A DNA stretch of 46,409 nucleotides from Ignavibacteria bacterium (GTDB lineage: Bacteria > Bacteroidota > Ignavibacteria > Tepidaquicellales > OLB5). The stretch spans positions 1-46,409 of the forward strand of contig JACSRQ010000122.1 in NCBI GenBank assembly GCA_014879675.1, read 5' to 3'. This document shows, one piece after another, positions 40,684 through 46,409 of this stretch. A program made the translations under genes and the position numbers. The notes below the pieces were generated by a model. The model was not told the origin of the DNA. It saw only the letters and a program-made list of their open reading frames with translations, and searched no databases. Numbering within the stretch: the stretch's first letter is position 1; every line of letters starts with the position of its first letter.

Positions 40684-41409
40684 ATGGCGGCAAAAAAAGA
40701 GCTTAAATACAAAAGGGTGCTTCTGAAGCTTAGCGGTGAATCGTTAAGCGGTGAATCGCATTCCGGAATAGATGTAAATATTCTAAATTACCTTACCGGC
40801 GAGATCAAAAAAATTTATGATTTGGGTGTAGATGTTGGCATTGTAATAGGCGGCGGCAATATTTACCGCGGGTTATCGGCACAGGCGCAGGGGATTGATG
40901 CTGTAACCGGCGATTACATGGGCATGCTTGCTACTATCATTAACTCGTTGGCACTGCAAAACTCGCTCGAAAAAGCGGGAATGCCCACAAGGCTGCTTTC
41001 GGCAATTGATATGAATAAAATAGCCGAACCGTTCCTCAGAAGAAGGGCAATGCGCCACTTTGAAAAAAGGCGTATTGTAATTTTTGGTGCAGGTACAGGT
41101 AATCCATACTTCACTACAGATACTGCCGGTGCACTGCGTGCGCTTGAAGTATGCGCTGAAGTTATTTTAAAAGGTACCAGGGTTGACGGTGTTTATGACT
41201 CTGACCCGGAAAAAAACAAAGATGCGGTAATGTTCGAGAACATAACATTTGGCGAGGCATTAAACAAGAATCTGAAGGTTATGGATATGACCGCATTTGC
41301 ACTATGCAGGGAAAACAATATCCCGATAATAGTATTCAATATGAATAAGCCTGGCAACCTTGAAGAGATAGTTTACGGCGGAAAAGTGGGAACGTTCGTT
41401 CATAACTAA
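40684..41409 (+). CDS. pyrH: UMP kinase
   Basis: 241 aa, the bacterial-type hexameric UMP kinase of the aspartokinase fold, making UDP. Key blocks: KRVLLKLSGESLSG (ATP site), VGIVIGGGNIYRG, DYMGMLATIINSLALQNSLEK, RRAMRHFEKRRIVIFGAGTGNPYFTTDTAGALRALE and KGTRVDGVYDSDP. It sits between the tsf terminator and frr, the normal synteny. No Shine-Dalgarno is visible before ATG, and there is almost no room for a promoter. Confidence 0.98.
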   Translation: MAAKKELKYKRVLLKLSGESLSGESHSGIDVNILNYLTGEIKKIYDLGVDVGIVIGGGNIYRGLSAQAQGIDAVTGDYMGMLATIINSLALQNSLEKAGMPTRLLSAIDMNKIAEPFLRRRAMRHFEKRRIVIFGAGTGNPYFTTDTAGALRALEVCAEVILKGTRVDGVYDSDPEKNKDAVMFENITFGEALNKNLKVMDMTAFALCRENNIPIIVFNMNKPGNLEEIVYGGKVGTFVHN

Positions 41410-41506
41410 GTTCTTCCTGTATTAATAATTCGGAATTTTAATATTTTTATTTTTCACAAATAGCTTTATCTTAACAGGCGATATAACAAATTTTTAAAAG
41501 ATATAT

Positions 41507-42064
41507 ATGATCAAAGAGATAATCAAAGAAACAGATAATAAAATGCACAAGGCCACAGAGCATGTGCGAAATGAGCTGGTTAGGATCCGCACAGGAAAAG
41601 CGACCACAAACCTGCTCGATGGCATAAAAGTTGATTATTACGGAACACTCACTCCTATCAGCCAGGTAGGAAACCTGAGCACACCGGATATTCACACAAT
41701 TACTGTACAGGTATGGGATAAAGGTACACTGCCGCTTGTAGAGCGCGCTATTATCAATGCCAACCTCGGGCTGAATCCAATAAACGATGGTAACCTGATC
41801 AGGATACCCATCCCGGCGCTGAATGAAGAAAGAAGAAAAGAGCTGGTGAAGCTGGTTAAGAAATACGCCGAAGATGGAAAGATCGCAGTAAGGAACGTAC
41901 GCCGTGACGAGATCGAAAGGCTGAAAAAAGCTGAAAAAGACGAGCACTTCTCTGAAGATGAGAGGAAACACGGGGAAGGCGAAATTCAAAAATTAACAGA
42001 TAAGCACATAAAAGAAATAGACCTCATAGTTCAGCAAAAAGAAAAAGAAATAATGGAAGTCTAA
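41507..42064 (+). CDS. frr: ribosome recycling factor
   Basis: 185 aa, full length. Starts KEIIKETDNKMHKATEHVRNEL, then IRTGKATTNLLDGIKVDYYG, PLVERAIINANLGLNPINDGNLIRIPIPALNEERRKELVKLVKKYAEDGKIAVRNVRRD, ending QKLTDKHIKEIDLIVQQKEKEIMEV. With EF-G it splits post-termination ribosomes. It follows pyrH by 97 bp. Confidence 0.98.
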   Translation: MIKEIIKETDNKMHKATEHVRNELVRIRTGKATTNLLDGIKVDYYGTLTPISQVGNLSTPDIHTITVQVWDKGTLPLVERAIINANLGLNPINDGNLIRIPIPALNEERRKELVKLVKKYAEDGKIAVRNVRRDEIERLKKAEKDEHFSEDERKHGEGEIQKLTDKHIKEIDLIVQQKEKEIMEV

Positions 42065-42078
42065 CCCCTAAAGGGGTT
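42063..42078. repeat. small hairpin AACCCC-taaa-GGGGTT after frr
   Basis: 6-bp stem overlapping the frr stop, 15 nt before the waaA start. No U-tract, so not a canonical terminator; resembles the short CCC-taa-GGG hairpins elsewhere in the window. Confidence 0.6.
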
Positions 42079-42093
42079 CATTTCCGCTTATAG

Positions 42094-43401
42094 ATGAAAT
42101 ACCTTTGGTCTATAGTTTACAACTTTATTTTCCTGCCGCTATTCTGGCTGGCTGCGAGAGTACTCTCCATTTTCAACAACAAGCTGAAAATGAGTTTCAA
42201 GGCACGCAAGGAGCTGTTCAAGCACCTGCGCTCAAAAATACAAACCCTTAACCCCGGCAAAAAAAATATTCTGATACACTGTGCTTCGCTTGGTGAGTTT
42301 GAACAGGCTAAGCCAATAATTGATGAACTTGATAAGCACGGCAAATATAATTTTATAGTATCATTTTATTCGCCTTCAGGATTCAATCATTCTAAAATAG
42401 ATTCACCCCTGCGTTCTAAGATCATTAAAACGTATCTGCCTTACGATACTCCGCCAATGGCGAAAAAATTCCTTGATGTAACAACTCCCGCTGCTGCGAT
42501 CTTCATCAAGTATGACCTGTGGATGAACCTGCTGAGTGAAATGAAGAGCAGGGGAGTTTACACAATGGTTGTCAATTCAGCATTTGATGTCCGAAGGTTC
42601 AAGTGGCGCTTCCCAATTACACTCTCCTACAAAAAAGCTATCTACAGCTTTATTGATGTGATCGGCGTTACTGACGAGGAAGATAAAGAGCGTTTCCTTC
42701 CGCTGGCTGAAGATGGCACCGATGTTATAGTTTTCGGTGATACCAAATATGAGCGGATAAGTAAGGCTAAGGAAGTTTCAAGCGATAAAGCGCTGATAAA
42801 CGGAAATGTGCTTACCGATAAAAATGTCTTTGTGGTAGGCAGCTCATGGGATAAGGATGATGATGTAATTTTTCCTGTTATCGATAAGATCAGCTCCAAC
42901 GGGCTTTCTGACGAGCTTTCACTGGTTACAATACTTGCACCGCACGAACCAACCGAAGATAATCTTGAACACATAGAGTATGATATTCACGAGAAGTTCC
43001 CGCATATCAACAGCATCAGGTATTCTGAACTGAATAAATATAAAGGTGAGAATCTTATAATCATAGATTGTATCGGCATACTAATGGGTTTATATAAATA
43101 CGCACATATTGCTTATGTAGGCGGTGGATATAAATCGGGAATGCACAATGTGCTGGAGCCCGCCGGGTATGGAATTCCCGTGCTCTTCGGAAACGAAAAG
43201 CTCTCAGAGGATGCCGAACACCTGATAAAGAAAGGCGGGGGAATCGCAGTGGAAGATTCCAAAGACCTTTTCAAGAACCTGGTAAACCTCTTTCGCAAGA
43301 ATGATGTCAGGAACAAAGTAGGCAGTATGTCGCTCTCGGTATTCGATAGTAAGAATGAAGCCTCAAAAAAAATAGCAGAGCTCGTAAATAAAAGGGTATA
43401 G
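42094..43401 (+). CDS. waaA: 3-deoxy-D-manno-octulosonic acid (Kdo) transferase
   Basis: 435-aa GT-B glycosyltransferase with an N-terminal TM anchor ([20 protein letters not shown]), adding Kdo to lipid A precursors at the inner membrane. The N-terminal catalytic motif is [14 protein letters not shown] (Glu as base), followed by [22 protein letters not shown], and the C-terminal donor-binding [25 protein letters not shown] with its conserved HN-EP. The number of Kdo residues it adds cannot be told. It is followed by gmhA, both LPS inner-core genes. Confidence 0.95.
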   Translation: MKYLWSIVYNFIFLPLFWLAARVLSIFNNKLKMSFKARKELFKHLRSKIQTLNPGKKNILIHCASLGEFEQAKPIIDELDKHGKYNFIVSFYSPSGFNHSKIDSPLRSKIIKTYLPYDTPPMAKKFLDVTTPAAAIFIKYDLWMNLLSEMKSRGVYTMVVNSAFDVRRFKWRFPITLSYKKAIYSFIDVIGVTDEEDKERFLPLAEDGTDVIVFGDTKYERISKAKEVSSDKALINGNVLTDKNVFVVGSSWDKDDDVIFPVIDKISSNGLSDELSLVTILAPHEPTEDNLEHIEYDIHEKFPHINSIRYSELNKYKGENLIIIDCIGILMGLYKYAHIAYVGGGYKSGMHNVLEPAGYGIPVLFGNEKLSEDAEHLIKKGGGIAVEDSKDLFKNLVNLFRKNDVRNKVGSMSLSVFDSKNEASKKIAELVNKRV

Positions 43402-43454
43402 GATCATCCGGTGGCACAGAAATACTTCTCTGTGCTAAATCAAATATATATAAT

Positions 43455-44039
43455 ATGTTCGACCGCATAAAATTTTTCGATGAATCACTTGTTGAAAGCG
43501 CCGAAACTAAGCAGGCCATAATGACTCATTGCCGCGAAGATGTTTTCAAAGCTATAGATATTATGAAGTCTGCAATTTCATCAGGCGGAAAGATCTTGTT
43601 CTGCGGCAATGGCGGCTCCGCCGCGGATTCCCAGCATCTCGCTACCGAATTCATCATCAGGCTTTCACATGATATCAAACGCCCCGCGATCGCATCCATA
43701 GCACTCACAACAGATACCTCGTTACTTACTGCAGGAGCAAACGATATCGGCTACGATAATGTTTTCGCGAGGCAGGTCGAAGGACTCGGCAGGGAAGGCG
43801 ATGTACTGGTCGGAATCTCCACAAGCGGTAACTCAACAAGCATAATCAAAGCCTTCGAAATGGCTAAGAGCAAAGGCGTTAAAACAATTGCATTCCTCGG
43901 CGGTTCGGGCGGCAAAATTAAAGGTATGGCAGATTGTGAGATAATCATCCCCTCATCCAATACACAGCGCATCCAGGAAGGACATATTACAGTTGGGCAT
44001 ATTGTGTGCGAAAGTGTGGAAAGGGAGCTCTTTCTTTAA
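43455..44039 (+). CDS. gmhA: phosphoheptose isomerase
   Basis: 194-aa SIS-domain enzyme converting sedoheptulose-7-P to D-glycero-D-manno-heptose-7-P, the first step to LPS heptose. Motifs: [66 protein letters not shown] and the metal-site [19 protein letters not shown]. With waaA upstream it points to a Kdo-heptose inner core. Other heptose genes are not in the window. Confidence 0.97.
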   Translation: MFDRIKFFDESLVESAETKQAIMTHCREDVFKAIDIMKSAISSGGKILFCGNGGSAADSQHLATEFIIRLSHDIKRPAIASIALTTDTSLLTAGANDIGYDNVFARQVEGLGREGDVLVGISTSGNSTSIIKAFEMAKSKGVKTIAFLGGSGGKIKGMADCEIIIPSSNTQRIQEGHITVGHIVCESVERELFL

Positions 44040-44041
44040 CC

Positions 44042-44061
44042 ATTCCCGCGAAGGCGGGAAT
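44042..44061. repeat. hairpin ATTCCCGC-gaag-GCGGGAAT
   Basis: Perfect 8-bp stem, 4-nt loop, 2 bp after the gmhA stop. Followed by CTCAAATAC, not a U-tract, so it fits a dispersed hairpin more than a terminator. A degenerate AATCCGAAATC repeat occurs nearby at about 44121-44155. Confidence 0.75.
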
Positions 44062-44156
44062 CTCAAATACAGATTATAACATTTGCTTTGAAGATTCAAT
44101 CAGTTCGGTACATCAATTCTAAAATCCGAAATCGACAATCCGCATTCCGAAATCCT

Positions 44157-44393
44157 CTAGCTTGAATTGATCCCAAAATTTTTACCAACTCTTACAACTG
44201 AACTCAACAGCATTTCCTGTTTCAAATACCTCACAACTTTATTCTTAAGCAGCTCATTGTTAGTCAGGTCACGCGATTTGTCTTCTTGGCGGAATTCAAT
44301 ACTATGCCTTGCGAGCAGGTTTAACACACTCGGGTTCGGCGAGCCGAAGTTAAATGCTATCAGAAGTGTTAGTATTAGGAATGCTTTTTTCAT
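44157..44393 (-). CDS. small secreted hypothetical protein
   Basis: 78 aa with a convincing signal peptide (KKAFLILTLLIAFNFGSPN) and a short charged mature part (EFRQEDKSRDLTNNELLKNK). No family recognised. It is transcribed divergently from the next gene, with the start codons 48 bp apart. Confidence 0.6.
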   Translation of the reverse strand: MKKAFLILTLLIAFNFGSPNPSVLNLLARHSIEFRQEDKSRDLTNNELLKNKVVRYLKQEMLLSSVVRVGKNFGINSS

Positions 44394-44441
44394 TCAGGTT
44401 AATCTATGTTATATTTTCGAATAATTCAATATATTTACGGT

Positions 44442-44960
44442 ATGAAATCAACTTTAATACTCTTAATACTTGTGTTTACAAGCTGCGAATTGATGGCACA
44501 GGATTACAGCAATTCTCCTAAACTGAAGAAAAGGGAATTCCGCCCGATGTTTTCGGCAATTGCCGGCATGTCATTAAGCCAGTCAAACAGTTCATACAGC
44601 GGCACTTTTGCTGCGGCCCTTGAGCTGGATATCCATCCGGGCAAGGGATATTATGTGGGTATCGGACTAATGAACTTCGCGATACCACAAAATAAAAGCA
44701 ACACAGCTACGTATCTTTATATTCAGGGAAAAAAGGGATTTTACCTCGCAGATAATTTTGCAGTTTATACAGGTATCGGCGGAACTATAGGCGTTACCAC
44801 AAAAGGACACCCCGGCTGCTGCCTTGGCGGCGTGTTTATATCACTATCCGCAGTATATGAGCTTCATAGGTTCATCGCCGCAGGAATAAATGGCAGGTTT
44901 ATAGCAGGCTTCGAAGAAACTTTCATCCTTCCAGGCGTCCAGCTAACGCTGAGATTATAA
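44442..44960 (+). CDS. outer-membrane barrel-like protein
   Basis: 172 aa from the ATG at 44442, chosen because it opens directly into a signal peptide (KSTLILLILVFTSCELMAQ); an ATG at 44406 would add 12 residues. The mature part is a small barrel-like domain (MFSAIAGMSLSQSNSSY, GTFAAALELDIHPGKGYYVGIGLMNF, LADNFAVYTGIGGTIGVTTKG). The segment HPGCCLGGVFISLS has two adjacent Cys. It ends PGVQLTLRL. Function unknown. Confidence 0.7.
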   Translation: MKSTLILLILVFTSCELMAQDYSNSPKLKKREFRPMFSAIAGMSLSQSNSSYSGTFAAALELDIHPGKGYYVGIGLMNFAIPQNKSNTATYLYIQGKKGFYLADNFAVYTGIGGTIGVTTKGHPGCCLGGVFISLSAVYELHRFIAAGINGRFIAGFEETFILPGVQLTLRL

Positions 44961-45016
44961 TCTAATCAAGAATATTTATCAGTAGTTTTTTGCTGCACAA
45001 TATATCTATGAATGTG

Positions 45017-45080
45017 TGACCCCGCTGGGGTCAGTTGCTTTTTTGTTACTTTCTATAAATGTGTGACCGCTCTGCGGTCA
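45017..45080. repeat. pair of TGACC-type hairpins (copy B)
   Basis: TGACCCC-gct-GGGGTCA (45017-45033) and TGACCGC-tct-GCGGTCA (45064-45080), each preceded by AATGTG. Compare 32082-32148. Confidence 0.9.
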
Positions 45081-45143
45081 TTGAAGTTTGTAAGCCCCCA
45101 TGACCTGCATGGAAAATAGATTATAGATCAGAAGAGTAACATA

Positions 45144-45156
45144 GCTCCGTAGGAGC
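45144..45156. repeat. hairpin GCTCC-gta-GGAGC
   Basis: Perfect 5-bp stem; the same form as the flanking GTGCC-gta-GGCAC hairpin of the copy B element, followed by GGCATG. Confidence 0.75.
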
Positions 45157-45182
45157 GGCATGTTTGAAAGTTATTTTTCCTC

Positions 45183-45206
45183 ATTCCCAAACTCCAGTTT
45201 GGGAAT
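45183..45206. repeat. 24-nt palindrome, identical to 31839-31862
   Basis: ATTCCCAAACT-cc-AGTTTGGGAAT, identical over all 24 bases to the copy in the first hairpin block. Confidence 0.9.
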
Positions 45207-45272
45207 GTTGATTTATAAATTACCCATAGCTTCGACTGCTGGTGTAGTTTCTCACTCATAACAATTATCTAA

Positions 45273-45391
45273 GTGCCGTAGGCACGACATACTGGTAGAA
45301 TTAGATGTTGAAAGCTTTATCCCGTCCCGTACGGGACGGAATAGAAGAGATGTACCTCTGTTTCTACCCATATCCAATCCCTAACGGGATT
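45273..45391. repeat. cloverleaf-like three-hairpin repeat element (copy B)
   Basis: GTGCC-gta-GGCAC (45273-45285); closing stem GGTAGAA (45294-45300) with TTCTACC (45362-45368); inner perfect palindrome CCGTCCCGTACGGGACGG (45322-45339); AATCCC-taac-GGGATT (45376-45391). Element spacing matches copy A to within a few bases. Confidence 0.9.
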
Positions 45392-45507
45392 GATTTTCTA
45401 AAAGCATAATGGATAAATGAAAATAAAAACTTCGCGCCTTTGCGCCTTCGCGTGAGATTAATTATTTTTCCCCGTTGCTGATACCACACACACCTACCAC
45501 CGAATCT

Positions 45508-46050
45508 CTACTTCTTCTCAACAATATTCTTCAGATTCTTCAATCCCGTACTCAAATCATCACCAACTGTTTCATCCATATTCATCATAACCGTCATAAG
45601 ATTCATCGGGTATGGCATGGTGCCGTAAAACACCCACTTCACTTTGGTCTGGTCAGTGCCGGCGGATTCCGTCGTCATGTACGCGCTGGAGGTTGATTCA
45701 AACGGCTTGATGAACCGTATCTCGTAATCAACACGCTCGCCATCTTTCATAGCTTTGATTTCCTGCTCGCCCTTGCCAACATTGCTGCTGTCGCTTTCCC
45801 ACGCGGATATGAATCCCGGCGTGCCGTCAGTTCCGGTAAATGTCTTCTTCATGTGCGGATCCAGCAATGCCCATTTGCTGTAATCATTCTGGTTCTTCAG
45901 GTATTTCACATATTCATAGACCTGCTGCTTCGGCTTGTTGATGACAACCTCACGCTCCACTTTGTAATCCTTCTTGATGAACAGCGCGGCTATTAAGGGA
46001 ATAGCAACCAGTATCACAATAACAATAAGTATCCATTTTAGAATTTTCAT
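45508..46050 (-). CDS. SRPBCC-family protein with N-terminal membrane anchor
   Basis: 180 aa. An N-terminal hydrophobic segment (KWILIVIVILVAIPLIAALFI, about 5-25) anchors a START/SRPBCC-type domain: EREVVINKPKQQVYEYVKYL, NDYSKWALLDPHMKKTFTGTDG, AWESDSSNVGKGEQEIKAMK and VKWVFYGTMPYPMNL. The fold binds hydrophobic ligands; many Bacteroidota relatives are annotated as polyketide cyclase or Aha1-like without evidence of that activity. No functional link to the PKS genes should be drawn from this name. It stands alone between repeat blocks. Confidence 0.88.
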   Translation of the reverse strand: MKILKWILIVIVILVAIPLIAALFIKKDYKVEREVVINKPKQQVYEYVKYLKNQNDYSKWALLDPHMKKTFTGTDGTPGFISAWESDSSNVGKGEQEIKAMKDGERVDYEIRFIKPFESTSSAYMTTESAGTDQTKVKWVFYGTMPYPMNLMTVMMNMDETVGDDLSTGLKNLKNIVEKK

Positions 46051-46232
46051 AACATTTGGTTTAATTGTTTTTAAAATAATCCGGAGGGCAACGCAGTGCG
46101 CAATATAAACAGCACGTTAGGATAATTCAACTGAAAAAAGATAAATTATTATATATGCCGCTTCCGCTCATTATATGACTCAGCCCATGTAAATCCGGTC
46201 GCCTGACCAGATTGTTGGCATTACGCAAATGC

Positions 46233-46254
46233 ACTCGAATCGGGCGATTCGAGT
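46233..46254. repeat. palindrome ACTCGAATCG-gg-CGATTCGAGT
   Basis: Perfect 10-bp arms around GG. Confidence 0.85.
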
Positions 46255-46263
46255 TACAAAAAA

Positions 46264-46292
46264 TGCCAGTCAGGAAGTAACTCCTGACGGCA
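46264..46292. repeat. hairpin with one bulge (TGCC-a-GTCAGGA / TCCTGAC-GGCA)
   Basis: Eleven base pairs with a bulged A and the six-base loop AGTAAC. Confidence 0.8.
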
Positions 46293-46304
46293 CATTGATT
46301 CCCC

Positions 46305-46328
46305 GTTGTTGGTGTTATCACCAACAAC
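46305..46328. repeat. hairpin GTTGTTGGTG-ttat-CACCAACAAC
   Basis: Perfect 10-bp stem; similar in composition to the AACAACAGTTGAC hairpin at 32016. Confidence 0.85.
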
Positions 46329-46390
46329 AAATTTGACTTTCAACCGTATTCAATCCCAAATGTGACCGCGATTCCAGACCCCTCCCAACC

Positions 46391-46409
46391 CTGTCTCTTA
46401 TACACATCT
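46391..46409. other. Nextera mosaic-end adapter (sequencing artefact)
   Basis: The final 19 bases read CTGTCTCTTATACACATCT, identical to the Tn5 mosaic-end sequence carried by Nextera library adapters. It abuts the genomic sequence without overlap and ends the contig, so it is adapter read-through, not a transposon end of the organism. Confidence 0.97.

Larger units (their letters stand above)
44961..45507. other. 547-bp gene-free block with a second set of hairpin repeats
   Basis: Holds the second copies of the TGACC hairpin pair and the cloverleaf-like element, plus an added GCTCC-gta-GGAGC hairpin (45144-45156) and the ATTCCC palindrome. Open frames run through these repeats and are taken as spurious. 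Confidence 0.8.
46051..46390. other. gene-free, hairpin-rich contig end
   Basis: After the SRPBCC start the sequence is a run of short hairpins at 46197-46328. The open frame on the minus strand through here (46127-46330) overlaps them and looks spurious. A TGTGACCGCGATTCCA segment at 46360 begins another TGACC-type module, but the contig stops within it. Confidence 0.7.

Noticed and set aside
32193-45391. Hairpin modules considered as a CRISPR array
   Set aside because: Units are palindromes of differing sequence with ~50-nt steps, not one direct repeat with unique spacers, and no cas gene is present.
45508-46050. SRPBCC protein as a polyketide cyclase working with the type III PKS
   Set aside because: It is 9.6 kb away on the other strand with a membrane anchor; the cyclase label is a generic fold name.
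46127-46330. Minus-strand open frame at the contig end
   Set aside because: It is built from hairpins with no start context.
46391-46409. Genuine Tn5/IS50-like transposon end
   Set aside because: It is an exact 19-base match to the engineered mosaic end at the last base of the contig, with no transposase nearby.

Overview
The window looks like one complete assembled contig from a member of the Bacteroidota/Chlorobiota/Ignavibacteriota group, most likely an Ignavibacteria-like bacterium. The inference rests on gene content (Omp28-type lipoprotein, DUF4783, DUF6588/DUF6029-like barrels, a YCF48-type lipoprotein, many outer-membrane beta-barrels, Kdo/heptose LPS genes), on AT-rich intergenic DNA, and on one promoter of the TAnnTTTG type. 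No ribosomal RNA is present, so the placement is inferred. The contig opens inside a minus-strand tRNA-Gly(CCC) whose 3' end is cut off, and its last 19 bases are exactly the Nextera transposase mosaic-end adapter, so those bases are not genomic.

Layout. 1-7.0 kb: a secreted barrel protein, a single-domain response regulator, a seven-bladed YCF48-type lipoprotein, a small membrane-anchored FG-GAP protein, an RlpA-like protein with a structured 5' leader, and a GNAT-ilvE pair. 7.3-12 kb: a secreted DUF4783 protein and a very large NtrY-like membrane histidine kinase. 12.5-18.7 kb: a plus-strand run of era, a polyprenyl synthase, ptsH, ptsI, a PGI/PMI isomerase and a lone nuoH. 18.7-21.7 kb: a TlpA-like thioredoxin, a barrel protein and an Omp28-like lipoprotein, closed by a strong terminator. 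21.8-25.8 kb: a GH-A-like secreted hydrolase, dusB, a barrel protein and an MFS exporter. 25.9-31.7 kb (minus): an envelope operon msbA-like / GT2 / O-antigen ligase / GT2 / DUF1844 / NAD kinase. 31.7-32.6 kb: a gene-free block packed with hairpins and tandem repeats. 32.6-36.5 kb: a fused c-type cytochrome-porin (Cyc2-like architecture), then a translationally coupled type III polyketide synthase / ICMT-like methyltransferase / VOC operon. 36.6-37.7 kb: trmO-like and a secreted unknown. 37.8-44.0 kb: rplM-rpsI, rpsB, tsf, pyrH, frr, waaA, gmhA. 44.2-46.1 kb: two small secreted proteins, a second hairpin block and an SRPBCC protein; the contig then ends in a third hairpin-rich stretch.

How the genes fit together. 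The two envelope blocks (msbA/ligase/GT2s and waaA/gmhA) imply a Kdo- and heptose-containing LPS with an attached polymer. HPr and enzyme I occur without any sugar permease here, so the PTS may be regulatory or may serve permeases elsewhere. The most interesting parts are (1) a modular multi-hairpin repeat present as two diverged copies that keep pairing by compensatory changes, (2) the cytochrome-porin gene, (3) the type III PKS operon, (4) the structured leader before the rlpA-like gene, and (5) the giant multi-pass histidine kinase. All functional calls come from reading motifs in the sequence; no database search was run.
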